Shown: one piece after another, positions 25,037-38,693 of the stretch
How positions within the stretch are numbered: the stretch's first letter is position 1
Layout of the letters: every line of letters starts with the position of its first letter
Assembly: GCA_949775045.1 (NCBI GenBank)
Contig: OX459104.1
Coordinates: forward strand, 3,683,486 to 3,747,485
Source: Metridium senile
Lineage: Eukaryota > Cnidaria > Anthozoa > Actiniaria > Metridiidae
Direction: 5' to 3'
Length of the DNA: 64,000 bases
Translations under genes and position numbers: made by a program
The notes under the pieces: generated by a model
What the model was told of the DNA's origin: nothing
The model's database searches: none
The model's input: the letters and a program-made list of their open reading frames with translations, nothing else

Positions 25037-26174
25037 CTATAACTATAAATGATTATGAATGTATATAGATAAATTAATATATACTAATGAAAATATAAGA
25101 ACTGTGTTTAGTTACGAAAAAAGGACTCAGTAAGTGCCTGTTTAAAAGGCATCAAAGCTGACTCAGATATTACGGATATTGGTAGGTAGGGAATTCCATG
25201 TTTTTGCCCCGTTGTAGCGAAACGAAGATTCAAAATTTTGCGAAGATTGGTACTTAGCAGTTCTTGCTAACGGTAAGCGAAGCTGCAGATCTTTGCTTCT
25301 AGTATTGTAATAATGGAATTGACTAGAAAATCGGAACTGCTCATTTAATAGGTATATGCCCGGGCTAGACTATTTAAGGCATTTGTATACCAGCATACAA
25401 TTCTACGGAAAGTTTCTGCCAAAAGGATGAGGAGGAAGTAATTAAGATTTAATTCATTTTCTTTTTTTTTCTGCCTTCAATGATTGCAGCAGCGCACCTC
25501 TGCAACCTGTCTAGGTACTCTTTCCTAGTGTTGATACTGCATCCATGCATTTCAAACGCAAGAGCAATAATCAACAATTGGAAGTATCAAAATGAGTATT
25601 AAATACAAAGTGATACATGCATCAGTCTTGCGTGCCATCCGAAGCATAAAACAAGCACCCCCTACAACGTGTGGGTTGTCTTGGATGAAACTCGCTTGCA
25701 ATGCGATATCACATTGAATGCGCATGCGCGAGTTGACCCTACTCCCCACTGGGAATAAGAACAATAAGATTAGCATAACAATAAACCTGCCCTGAAAGAC
25801 TAGGAGTTTTCAATTTGTATAAATCGAGTGACGCTTAGTTAGTCTACGTATAGGAATTACCATTTATAGCTTAGGGGCTGGTTCTCTCCTCCCTTCGGAC
25901 GAGCTGGGTGTGGGGAACGGAGAGCGCGTGAGTTTTTTCTTTTTTTTAATTTTTTCTTTTCTTTTTCTGATAAAAACAGCCTTTCTCATTCGAAACGTTT
26001 ACAAACTAAAATTATGTAACTTTTACATCCCATGTTGTACATATTTATTGATTGATTTATTGATGAATAAATATTTAAGCAGAAATTAGAATGCCTGCAG
26101 TTCAACATAGCTGGTTTAAGTGGGGCTCTGCACAAAACATACATCACATTGCGTTTACATACATAAAGATATAA
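25037..26174 (+). repeat. satellite copy 23, G770 G980
   Basis: Last copy with G770 and G980. Confidence 0.96.
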
Positions 26175-27312
26175 CTATAACTATAAATGATTATGAATGT
26201 ATATAGATAAATTAATATATACTAATGAAAATATAAGAACTGTGTTTAGTTACGAAAAAAGGACTCAGTAAGTGCCTGTTTAAAAGGCATCAAAGCTGAC
26301 TCAGATATTACGGATATTGGTAGGTAGGGAATTCCATGTTTTTGCCCCGTTGTAGCGAAACGAAGATTCAAAATTTTGCGAAGATTGGTACTTAGCAGTT
26401 CTTGCTAACGGTAAGCGAAGCTGCAGATCTTTGCTTCTAGTATTGTAATAATGGAATTGACTAGAAAATCGGAACTGCTCATTTAATAGGTATATGCCCG
26501 GGCTAGACTATTTAAGGCATTTGTATACCAGCATACAATTCTACGGAAAGTTTCTGCCAAAAGGATGAGGAGGAAGTAATTAAGATTTAATTCATTTTCT
26601 TTTTTTTTCTGCCTTCAATGATTGCAGCAGCGCACCTCTGCAACCTGTCTAGGTACTCTTTCCTAGTGTTGATACTGCATCCATGCATTTCAAACGCAAG
26701 AGCAATAATCAACAATTGGAAGTATCAAAATGAGTATTAAATACAAAGTGATACATGCATCAGTCTTGCGTGCCATCCGAAGCATAAAACAAGCACCCCC
26801 TACAACGTGTGGGTTGTCTTGGATGAAACTCGCTTGCAATGCGATATCACATTGAATGCGCATGCGCGAGTTGACCCTACTCCCCACTGGGAATAAGAAC
26901 AATAAGATTAGCATAACAATAAACCTGCCCTGAAAGACTAGGATTTTTCAATTTGTATAAATCGAGTGACGCTTAGTTAGTCTACGTATAGGAATTACCA
27001 TTTATAGCTTAGGGGCTGGTTCTCTCCTCCCTTCGGACGAGCTGGGTGTGGGGAACGGAGAGCGCGTGAGTTTTTTCTTTTTTTTAATTTTTTCTTTTCT
27101 TTTTCTGATAAAAACAGCCTTTCTCATTCGAAACGTTTACAAACTAAAATTATTTAACTTTTACATCCCATGTTGTACATATTTATTGATTGATTTATTG
27201 ATGAATAAATATTTAAGCAGAAATTAGAATGCCTGCAGTTCAACATAGCTGGTTTAAGTGGGGCTCTGCACAAAACATACATCACATTGCGTTTACATAC
27301 ATAAAGATATAA
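26175..27312 (+). repeat. satellite copy 24, A1082
   Basis: Reverts to T770 and T980 but keeps A1082. It mirrors copy 9 at the other edge of the block. Confidence 0.96.
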
Positions 27313-28450
27313 CTATAACTATAAATGATTATGAATGTATATAGATAAATTAATATATACTAATGAAAATATAAGAACTGTGTTTAGTTACGAAAAAAGG
27401 ACTCAGTAAGTGCCTGTTTAAAAGGCATCAAAGCTGACTCAGATATTACGGATATTGGTAGGTAGGGAATTCCATGTTTTTGCCCCGTTGTAGCGAAACG
27501 AAGATTCAAAATTTTGCGAAGATTGGTACTTAGCAGTTCTTGCTAACGGTAAGCGAAGCTGCAGATCTTTGCTTCTAGTATTGTAATAATGGAATTGACT
27601 AGAAAATCGGAACTGCTCATTTAATAGGTATATGCCCGGGCTAGACTATTTAAGGCATTTGTATACCAGCATACAATTCTACGGAAAGTTTCTGCCAAAA
27701 GGATGAGGAGGAAGTAATTAAGATTTAATTCATTTTCTTTTTTTTTCTGCCTTCAATGATTGCAGCAGCGCACCTCTGCAACCTGTCTAGGTACTCTTTC
27801 CTAGTGTTGATACTGCATCCATGCATTTCAAACGCAAGAGCAATAATCAACAATTGGAAGTATCAAAATGAGTATTAAATACAAAGTGATACATGCATCA
27901 GTCTTGCGTGCCATCCGAAGCATAAAACAAGCACCCCCTACAACGTGTGGGTTGTCTTGGATGAAACTCGCTTGCAATGCGATATCACATTGAATGCGCA
28001 TGCGCGAGTTGACCCTACTCCCCACTGGGAATAAGAACAATAAGATTAGCATAACAATAAACCTGCCCTGAAAGACTAGGATTTTTCAATTTGTATAAAT
28101 CGAGTGACGCTTAGTTAGTCTACGTATAGGAATTACCATTTATAGCTTAGGGGCTGGTTCTCTCCTCCCTTCGGACGAGCTGGGTGTGGGGAACGGAGAG
28201 CGCGTGAGTTTTTTCTTTTTTTTAATTTTTTCTTTTCTTTTTCTGATAAAAACAGCCTTTCTCATTCGAAACGTTTACAAACTAAAATTATTTAACTTTT
28301 ACATCCCATGTTGTACATATTTATTGATTGATTTATTGATGAATAAATATTTAAGCAGAAATTAGAATGCCTGCAGTTCAACATAGCTGGTTTGAGTGGG
28401 GCTCTGCACAAAACATACATCACATTGCGTTTACATACATAAAGATATAA
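27313..28450 (+). repeat. satellite copy 25
   Basis: Same as copy 1 (G1082). First of five reference-type copies. Confidence 0.96.
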
Positions 28451-29588
28451 CTATAACTATAAATGATTATGAATGTATATAGATAAATTAATATATACTA
28501 ATGAAAATATAAGAACTGTGTTTAGTTACGAAAAAAGGACTCAGTAAGTGCCTGTTTAAAAGGCATCAAAGCTGACTCAGATATTACGGATATTGGTAGG
28601 TAGGGAATTCCATGTTTTTGCCCCGTTGTAGCGAAACGAAGATTCAAAATTTTGCGAAGATTGGTACTTAGCAGTTCTTGCTAACGGTAAGCGAAGCTGC
28701 AGATCTTTGCTTCTAGTATTGTAATAATGGAATTGACTAGAAAATCGGAACTGCTCATTTAATAGGTATATGCCCGGGCTAGACTATTTAAGGCATTTGT
28801 ATACCAGCATACAATTCTACGGAAAGTTTCTGCCAAAAGGATGAGGAGGAAGTAATTAAGATTTAATTCATTTTCTTTTTTTTTCTGCCTTCAATGATTG
28901 CAGCAGCGCACCTCTGCAACCTGTCTAGGTACTCTTTCCTAGTGTTGATACTGCATCCATGCATTTCAAACGCAAGAGCAATAATCAACAATTGGAAGTA
29001 TCAAAATGAGTATTAAATACAAAGTGATACATGCATCAGTCTTGCGTGCCATCCGAAGCATAAAACAAGCACCCCCTACAACGTGTGGGTTGTCTTGGAT
29101 GAAACTCGCTTGCAATGCGATATCACATTGAATGCGCATGCGCGAGTTGACCCTACTCCCCACTGGGAATAAGAACAATAAGATTAGCATAACAATAAAC
29201 CTGCCCTGAAAGACTAGGATTTTTCAATTTGTATAAATCGAGTGACGCTTAGTTAGTCTACGTATAGGAATTACCATTTATAGCTTAGGGGCTGGTTCTC
29301 TCCTCCCTTCGGACGAGCTGGGTGTGGGGAACGGAGAGCGCGTGAGTTTTTTCTTTTTTTTAATTTTTTCTTTTCTTTTTCTGATAAAAACAGCCTTTCT
29401 CATTCGAAACGTTTACAAACTAAAATTATTTAACTTTTACATCCCATGTTGTACATATTTATTGATTGATTTATTGATGAATAAATATTTAAGCAGAAAT
29501 TAGAATGCCTGCAGTTCAACATAGCTGGTTTGAGTGGGGCTCTGCACAAAACATACATCACATTGCGTTTACATACATAAAGATATAA
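28451..29588 (+). repeat. satellite copy 26
   Basis: Same as copy 1 at all tracked sites. Confidence 0.96.
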
Positions 29589-30726
29589 CTATAACTATAA
29601 ATGATTATGAATGTATATAGATAAATTAATATATACTAATGAAAATATAAGAACTGTGTTTAGTTACGAAAAAAGGACTCAGTAAGTGCCTGTTTAAAAG
29701 GCATCAAAGCTGACTCAGATATTACGGATATTGGTAGGTAGGGAATTCCATGTTTTTGCCCCGTTGTAGCGAAACGAAGATTCAAAATTTTGCGAAGATT
29801 GGTACTTAGCAGTTCTTGCTAACGGTAAGCGAAGCTGCAGATCTTTGCTTCTAGTATTGTAATAATGGAATTGACTAGAAAATCGGAACTGCTCATTTAA
29901 TAGGTATATGCCCGGGCTAGACTATTTAAGGCATTTGTATACCAGCATACAATTCTACGGAAAGTTTCTGCCAAAAGGATGAGGAGGAAGTAATTAAGAT
30001 TTAATTCATTTTCTTTTTTTTTCTGCCTTCAATGATTGCAGCAGCGCACCTCTGCAACCTGTCTAGGTACTCTTTCCTAGTGTTGATACTGCATCCATGC
30101 ATTTCAAACGCAAGAGCAATAATCAACAATTGGAAGTATCAAAATGAGTATTAAATACAAAGTGATACATGCATCAGTCTTGCGTGCCATCCGAAGCATA
30201 AAACAAGCACCCCCTACAACGTGTGGGTTGTCTTGGATGAAACTCGCTTGCAATGCGATATCACATTGAATGCGCATGCGCGAGTTGACCCTACTCCCCA
30301 CTGGGAATAAGAACAATAAGATTAGCATAACAATAAACCTGCCCTGAAAGACTAGGATTTTTCAATTTGTATAAATCGAGTGACGCTTAGTTAGTCTACG
30401 TATAGGAATTACCATTTATAGCTTAGGGGCTGGTTCTCTCCTCCCTTCGGACGAGCTGGGTGTGGGGAACGGAGAGCGCGTGAGTTTTTTCTTTTTTTTA
30501 ATTTTTTCTTTTCTTTTTCTGATAAAAACAGCCTTTCTCATTCGAAACGTTTACAAACTAAAATTATTTAACTTTTACATCCCATGTTGTACATATTTAT
30601 TGATTGATTTATTGATGAATAAATATTTAAGCAGAAATTAGAATGCCTGCAGTTCAACATAGCTGGTTTGAGTGGGGCTCTGCACAAAACATACATCACA
30701 TTGCGTTTACATACATAAAGATATAA
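29589..30726 (+). repeat. satellite copy 27
   Basis: Same as copy 1 at all tracked sites. Confidence 0.96.
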
Positions 30727-31864
30727 CTATAACTATAAATGATTATGAATGTATATAGATAAATTAATATATACTAATGAAAATATAAGAACTGTGTTTA
30801 GTTACGAAAAAAGGACTCAGTAAGTGCCTGTTTAAAAGGCATCAAAGCTGACTCAGATATTACGGATATTGGTAGGTAGGGAATTCCATGTTTTTGCCCC
30901 GTTGTAGCGAAACGAAGATTCAAAATTTTGCGAAGATTGGTACTTAGCAGTTCTTGCTAACGGTAAGCGAAGCTGCAGATCTTTGCTTCTAGTATTGTAA
31001 TAATGGAATTGACTAGAAAATCGGAACTGCTCATTTAATAGGTATATGCCCGGGCTAGACTATTTAAGGCATTTGTATACCAGCATACAATTCTACGGAA
31101 AGTTTCTGCCAAAAGGATGAGGAGGAAGTAATTAAGATTTAATTCATTTTCTTTTTTTTTCTGCCTTCAATGATTGCAGCAGCGCACCTCTGCAACCTGT
31201 CTAGGTACTCTTTCCTAGTGTTGATACTGCATCCATGCATTTCAAACGCAAGAGCAATAATCAACAATTGGAAGTATCAAAATGAGTATTAAATACAAAG
31301 TGATACATGCATCAGTCTTGCGTGCCATCCGAAGCATAAAACAAGCACCCCCTACAACGTGTGGGTTGTCTTGGATGAAACTCGCTTGCAATGCGATATC
31401 ACATTGAATGCGCATGCGCGAGTTGACCCTACTCCCCACTGGGAATAAGAACAATAAGATTAGCATAACAATAAACCTGCCCTGAAAGACTAGGATTTTT
31501 CAATTTGTATAAATCGAGTGACGCTTAGTTAGTCTACGTATAGGAATTACCATTTATAGCTTAGGGGCTGGTTCTCTCCTCCCTTCGGACGAGCTGGGTG
31601 TGGGGAACGGAGAGCGCGTGAGTTTTTTCTTTTTTTTAATTTTTTCTTTTCTTTTTCTGATAAAAACAGCCTTTCTCATTCGAAACGTTTACAAACTAAA
31701 ATTATTTAACTTTTACATCCCATGTTGTACATATTTATTGATTGATTTATTGATGAATAAATATTTAAGCAGAAATTAGAATGCCTGCAGTTCAACATAG
31801 CTGGTTTGAGTGGGGCTCTGCACAAAACATACATCACATTGCGTTTACATACATAAAGATATAA
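30727..31864 (+). repeat. satellite copy 28
   Basis: Same as copy 1 at all tracked sites. Confidence 0.96.
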
Positions 31865-33002
31865 CTATAACTATAAATGATTATGAATGTATATAGATAA
31901 ATTAATATATACTAATGAAAATATAAGAACTGTGTTTAGTTACGAAAAAAGGACTCAGTAAGTGCCTGTTTAAAAGGCATCAAAGCTGACTCAGATATTA
32001 CGGATATTGGTAGGTAGGGAATTCCATGTTTTTGCCCCGTTGTAGCGAAACGAAGATTCAAAATTTTGCGAAGATTGGTACTTAGCAGTTCTTGCTAACG
32101 GTAAGCGAAGCTGCAGATCTTTGCTTCTAGTATTGTAATAATGGAATTGACTAGAAAATCGGAACTGCTCATTTAATAGGTATATGCCCGGGCTAGACTA
32201 TTTAAGGCATTTGTATACCAGCATACAATTCTACGGAAAGTTTCTGCCAAAAGGATGAGGAGGAAGTAATTAAGATTTAATTCATTTTCTTTTTTTTTCT
32301 GCCTTCAATGATTGCAGCAGCGCACCTCTGCAACCTGTCTAGGTACTCTTTCCTAGTGTTGATACTGCATCCATGCATTTCAAACGCAAGAGCAATAATC
32401 AACAATTGGAAGTATCAAAATGAGTATTAAATACAAAGTGATACATGCATCAGTCTTGCGTGCCATCCGAAGCATAAAACAAGCACCCCCTACAACGTGT
32501 GGGTTGTCTTGGATGAAACTCGCTTGCAATGCGATATCACATTGAATGCGCATGCGCGAGTTGACCCTACTCCCCACTGGGAATAAGAACAATAAGATTA
32601 GCATAACAATAAACCTGCCCTGAAAGACTAGGATTTTTCAATTTGTATAAATCGAGTGACGCTTAGTTAGTCTACGTATAGGAATTACCATTTATAGCTT
32701 AGGGGCTGGTTCTCTCCTCCCTTCGGACGAGCTGGGTGTGGGGAACGGAGAGCGCGTGAGTTTTTTCTTTTTTTTAATTTTTTCTTTTCTTTTTCTGATA
32801 AAAACAGCCTTTCTCATTCGAAACGTTTACAAACTAAAATTATTTAACTTTTACATCCCATGTTGTACATATTTATTGATTGATTTATTGATGAATAAAT
32901 ATTTAAGCAGAAATTAGAATGCCTGCAGTTCAACATAGCTGGTTTGAGTGGGGCTCTGCACAAAACATACATCACATTGCGTTTACATACATAAAGATAT
33001 AA
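31865..33002 (+). repeat. satellite copy 29
   Basis: Same as copy 1 at all tracked sites. Confidence 0.96.
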
Positions 33003-34140
33003 CTATAACTATAAATGATTATGAATGTATATAGATAAATTAATATATACTAATGAAAATATAAGAACTGTGTTTAGTTACGAAAAAAGGACTCAGTAAG
33101 TGCCTGTTTAAAAGGCATCAAAGCTGACTCAGATATTACGGATATTGGTAGGTAGGGAATTCCATGTTTTTGCCCCTGCCCCGTTGTAGCGAAACGAAGA
33201 TTCAAAATTTTGCGAAGATTGGTACTTAGCAGTTCTTGCTAACGGTAAGCGAAGCTGCAGATCTTTGCTTCTAGTATTGTAATAATGGAATTGACTAGAA
33301 AATCGGAACTGCTCATTTAATAGGTATATGCCCGGGCTAGACTATTTAAGGCATTTGTATACCAGCATACAATTCTACGGAAAGTTTCTGCCAAAAGGAT
33401 GAGGAGGAAGTAATTAAGATTTAATTCATTTTCTTTCTGCCTTCAATGATTGCAGCAGCGCACCTCTGCAACCTGTCTAGGTACTCTTTCCTAGTGTTGA
33501 TACTGCATCCATGCATTTCAAACGCAAGAGCAATAATCAACAATTGGAAGTATCAAAATGAGTATTAAATACAAAGTGATACATGCATCAGTCTTGCGTG
33601 CCATCCGAAGCATAAAACAAGCACCCCCTACAACGTGTGGGTTGTCTTGGATGAAACTCGCTTGCAATGCGATATCACATTGAATGCGCATGCGCGAGTT
33701 GACCCTACTCCCCACTGGGAATAAGAACAATAAGATTAGCATAACAATAAACCTGCCCTGAAAGACTAGGATTTTTCAATTTGTATAAATCGAGTGACGC
33801 TTAGTTAGTCTACGTATAGGAATTACCATTTATAGCTTAGGGGCTGGTTCTCTCCTCCCTTCGGACGAGCTGGGTGTGGGGAACGGAGAGCGCGTGAGTT
33901 TTTTCTTTTTTTTAATTTTTTCTTTTCTTTTTCTGATAAAAACAGCCTTTCTCATTCGAAACGTTTACAAACTAAAATTATTTAACTTTTACATCCCATG
34001 TTGTACATATTTATTGATTGATTTATTGATGAATAAATATTTAAGCAGAAATTAGAATGCCTGCAGTTCAACATAGCTGGTTTAAGTGGGGCTCTGCACA
34101 AAACATACATCACATTGCGTTTACATACATAAAGATATAA
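33003..34140 (+). repeat. satellite copy 30, two compensating indels
   Basis: TGCCCC is duplicated at 33171-33182 (plus 6) and the T run is cut from 9 to 3 at 33434-33436 (minus 6), so the copy is still exactly 1138 bp. A1082. The duplication falls in the LINE relic, in the GA of its GAKTWNSLP motif, and is in frame. Confidence 0.96.
33171..33182 (+). repeat. 6-bp tandem duplication private to copy 30
   Basis: TGCCCC occurs twice in tandem here and once in every other copy. In the relic's frame it adds two codons to the GAKTWNSLP motif without shifting the frame. Confidence 0.95.
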
Positions 34141-35279
34141 CTATAACTATAAATGATTATGAATGTATATAGATAAATTAATATATACTAATGAAAATAT
34201 AAGAACTGTGTTTAGTTACGAAAAAAGGACTCAGTAAGTGCCTGTTTAAAAGGCATCAAAGCTGACTCAGATATTACGGATATTGGTAGGTAGGGAATTC
34301 CATGTTTTTGCCCCGTTGTAGCGAAACGAAGATTCGAAATTTTGCGAAGATTGGTACTTAGCAGTTCTTGCTAACGGTAAGCGAAGCTGCAGATCTTTGC
34401 TTCTAGTATTGTAATAATGGAATTGACTAGAAAATCGGAACTGCTCATTTAATAGGTATATGCCCGGGCTAGACTATTTAAGGCATTTGTATACCAGCAT
34501 ACAATTCTACGGAAAGTTTCTGCCAAAAGGATGAGGAGGAAGTAATTAAGATTTAATTCATTTTCTTTTTTTTTTCTGCCTTCAATGATTGCAGCAGCGC
34601 ACCTCTGCAACCTGTCTAGGTACTCTTTCCTAGTGTTGATACTGCATCCATGCATTTCAAACGCAAGAGCAATAATCAACAATTGGAAGTATCAAAATGA
34701 GTATTAAATACAAAGTGATACATGCATCAGTCTTGCGTGCCATCCGAAGCATAAAACAAGCACCCCCTACAACGTGTGGGTTGTCTTGGATGAAACTCGC
34801 TTGCAATGCGATATCACATTGAATGCGCATGCGCGAGTTGACCCTACTCCCCACTGAGAATAAGAACAATAAGATTAGCATAACAATAAACCTGCCCTGA
34901 AAGACTAGGATTTTTCAATTTGTATAAATCGAGTGACGCTTAGTTAGTCTACGTATAGGAATTACCATTTATAGCTTAGGGGCTGGTTCTCTCCTCCCTT
35001 CGGACGAGCTGGGTGTGGGGAACGGAGAGCGCGTGAGTTTTTTCTTTTTTTTAATTTTTTCTTTTCTTTTTCTGATAAAAACAGCCTTTCTCATTCGAAA
35101 CGTTTACAAACTAAAATTATTTAACTTTTACATCCCATGTTGTACATATTTATTGATTGATTTATTGATGAATAAATATTTAAGCAGAAATTAGAATGCC
35201 TGCAGTTCAACATAGCTGGTTTAAGTGGGGCTCTGCACAAAACATACATCACATTGCGTTTACATACATAAAGATATAA
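34141..35279 (+). repeat. satellite copy 31, G196 T10 A716
   Basis: G196 (34336), a T10 run (34566-34575), A716 without G508, and A1082. Length 1139 bp. It combines markers of three different groups. Confidence 0.96.
34449..34682 (-). pseudogene. LINE relic segment, frame rejoined by T10 (copy 31)
   Basis: The extra T joins two relic segments into one 77-codon open frame containing YLDRLQRC. The frame starts at an ATG inside the relic and leaves the family frame before MLVYKCL. This is a by-product of run length, not a gene. Confidence 0.7.
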
Positions 35280-36417
35280 CTATAACTATAAATGATTATG
35301 AATGTATATAGATAAATTAATATATACTAATGAAAATATAAGAACTGTGTTTAGTTACGAAAAAAGGACTCAGTAAGTGCCTGTTTAAAAGGCATCAAAG
35401 CTGACTCAGATATTACGGATATTGGTAGGTAGGGAATTCCATGTTTTTGCCCCGTTGTAGCGAAACGAAGATTCGAAATTTTGCGAAGATTGGTACTTAG
35501 CAGTTCTTGCTAACGGTAAGCGAAGCTGCAGATCTTTGCTTCTAGTATTGTAATAATGGAATTGACTAGAAAATCGGAACTGCTCATTTAATAGGTATAT
35601 GCCCGGGCTAGACTATTTAAGGCATTTGTATACCAGCATACAATTCTACGGAAAGTTTCTGCCAAAAGGATGAGGAGGAAGTAATTAAGATTTAATTCAT
35701 TTTCTTTTTTTTTCTGCCTTCAATGATTGCAGCAGCGCACCTCTGCAACCTGTCTAGGTACTCTTTCCTAGTGTTGATACTGCATCCATGCATTTCAAAC
35801 GCAAGAGCAATAATCAACAATTGGAAGTATCAAAATGAGTATTAAATACAAAGTGATACATGCATCAGTCTTGCGTGCCATCCGAAGCATAAAACAAGCA
35901 CCCCCTACAACGTGTGGGTTGTCTTGGATGAAACTCGCTTGCAATGCGATATCACATTGAATGCGCATGCGCGAGTTGACCCTACTCCCCACTGGGAATA
36001 AGAACAATAAGATTAGCATAACAATAAACCTGCCCTGAAAGACTAGGATTTTTCAATTTGTATAAATCGAGTGACGCTTAGTTAGTCTACGTATAGGAAT
36101 TACCATTTATAGCTTAGGGGCTGGTTCTCTCCTCCCTTCGGACGAGCTGGGTGTGGGGAACGGAGAGCGCGTGAGTTTTTTCTTTTTTTTAATTTTTTCT
36201 TTTCTTTTTCTGATAAAAACAGCCTTTCTCATTCGAAACGTTTACAAACTAAAATTATTTAACTTTTACATCCCATGTTGTACATATTTATTGATTGATT
36301 TATTGATGAATAAATATTTAAGCAGAAATTAGAATGCCTGCAGTTCAACATAGCTGGTTTAAGTGGGGCTCTGCACAAAACATACATCACATTGCGTTTA
36401 CATACATAAAGATATAA
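35280..36417 (+). repeat. satellite copy 32, G196
   Basis: G196 and A1082. Confidence 0.96.
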
Positions 36418-37555
36418 CTATAACTATAAATGATTATGAATGTATATAGATAAATTAATATATACTAATGAAAATATAAGAACTGTGTTTAGTTACGAAA
36501 AAAGGACTCAGTAAGTGCCTGTTTAAAAGGCATCAAAGCTGACTCAGATATTACGGATATTGGTAGGTAGGGAATTCCATGTTTTTGCCCCGTTGTAGCG
36601 AAACGAAGATTCGAAATTTTGCGAAGATTGGTACTTAGCAGTTCTTGCTAACGGTAAGCGAAGCTGCAGATCTTTGCTTCTAGTATTGTAATAATGGAAT
36701 TGACTAGAAAATCGGAACTGCTCATTTAATAGGTATATGCCCGGGCTAGACTATTTAAGGCATTTGTATACCAGCATACAATTCTACGGAAAGTTTCTGC
36801 CAAAAGGATGAGGAGGAAGTAATTAAGATTTAATTCATTTTCTTTTTTTTTCTGCCTTCAATGATTGCAGCAGCGCACCTCTGCAACCTGTCTAGGTACT
36901 CTTTCCTAGTGTTGATACTGCATCCATGCATTTCAAACGCAAGAGCAATAATCAACAATTGGAAGTATCAAAATGAGTATTAAATACAAAGTGATACATG
37001 CATCAGTCTTGCGTGCCATCCGAAGCATAAAACAAGCACCCCCTACAACGTGTGGGTTGTCTTGGATGAAACTCGCTTGCAATGCGATATCACATTGAAT
37101 GCGCATGCGCGAGTTGACCCTACTCCCCACTGGGAATAAGAACAATAAGATTAGCATAACAATAAACCTGCCCTGAAAGACTAGGATTTTTCAATTTGTA
37201 TAAATCGAGTGACGCTTAGTTAGTCTACGTATAGGAATTACCATTTATAGCTTAGGGGCTGGTTCTCTCCTCCCTTCGGACGAGCTGGGTGTGGGGAACG
37301 GAGAGCGCGTGAGTTTTTTCTTTTTTTTAATTTTTTCTTTTCTTTTTCTGATAAAAACAGCCTTTCTCATTCGAAACGTTTACAAACTAAAATTATTTAA
37401 CTTTTACATCCCATGTTGTACATATTTATTGATTGATTTATTGATGAATAAATATTTAAGCAGAAATTAGAATGCCTGCAGTTCAACATAGCTGGTTTAA
37501 GTGGGGCTCTGCACAAAACATACATCACATTGCGTTTACATACATAAAGATATAA
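36418..37555 (+). repeat. satellite copy 33, G196
   Basis: G196 and A1082. Confidence 0.96.
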
Positions 37556-38693
37556 CTATAACTATAAATGATTATGAATGTATATAGATAAATTAATATA
37601 TACTAATGAAAATATAAGAACTGTGTTTAGTTACGAAAAAAGGACTCAGTAAGTGCCTGTTTAAAAGGCATCAAAGCTGACTCAGATATTACGGATATTG
37701 GTAGGTAGGGAATTCCATGTTTTTGCCCCGTTGTAGCGAAACGAAGATTCGAAATTTTGCGAAGATTGGTACTTAGCAGTTCTTGCTAACGGTAAGCGAA
37801 GCTGCAGATCTTTGCTTCTAGTATTGTAATAATGGAATTGACTAGAAAATCGGAACTGCTCATTTAATAGGTATATGCCCGGGCTAGACTATTTAAGGCA
37901 TTTGTATACCAGCATACAATTCTACGGAAAGTTTCTGCCAAAAGGATGAGGAGGAAGTAATTAAGATTTAATTCATTTTCTTTTTTTTTCTGCCTTCAAT
38001 GATTGCAGCAGCGCACCTCTGCAACCTGTCTAGGTACTCTTTCCTAGTGTTGATACTGCATCCATGCATTTCAAACGCAAGAGCAATAATCAACAATTGG
38101 AAGTATCAAAATGAGTATTAAATACAAAGTGATACATGCATCAGTCTTGCGTGCCATCCGAAGCATAAAACAAGCACCCCCTACAACGTGTGGGTTGTCT
38201 TGGATGAAACTCGCTTGCAATGCGATATCACATTGAATGCGCATGCGCGAGTTGACCCTACTCCCCACTGGGAATAAGAACAATAAGATTAGCATAACAA
38301 TAAACCTGCCCTGAAAGACTAGGATTTTTCAATTTGTATAAATCGAGTGACGCTTAGTTAGTCTACGTATAGGAATTACCATTTATAGCTTAGGGGCTGG
38401 TTCTCTCCTCCCTTCGGACGAGCTGGGTGTGGGGAACGGAGAGCGCGTGAGTTTTTTCTTTTTTTTAATTTTTTCTTTTCTTTTTCTGATAAAAACAGCC
38501 TTTCTCATTCGAAACGTTTACAAACTAAAATTATTTAACTTTTACATCCCATGTTGTACATATTTATTGATTGATTTATTGATGAATAAATATTTAAGCA
38601 GAAATTAGAATGCCTGCAGTTCAACATAGCTGGTTTAAGTGGGGCTCTGCACAAAACATACATCACATTGCGTTTACATACATAAAGATATAA
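37556..38693 (+). repeat. satellite copy 34, G196
   Basis: Last copy with G196. A1082. Confidence 0.96.

Larger units (their letters stand above)
10243..26174 (+). repeat. 14-copy sub-block sharing G980
   Basis: Copies 10-23 all carry G980, which I see in no other copy, and all are A1082. Seven of them (11, 12, 17, 20-23) also have G770. The clean outer edges suggest a local expansion of one ancestral copy. The patchy G770 suggests later conversion or multi-unit duplication inside the block. Confidence 0.88.
34141..38693 (+). repeat. 4-copy sub-block sharing G196
   Basis: Copies 31-34 share G196, which occurs nowhere else in the window. In the relic's GAKTWNSLP frame the change is silent (Phe to Phe). 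Only copy 31, at the left edge, also has T10 and A716. Confidence 0.88.
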
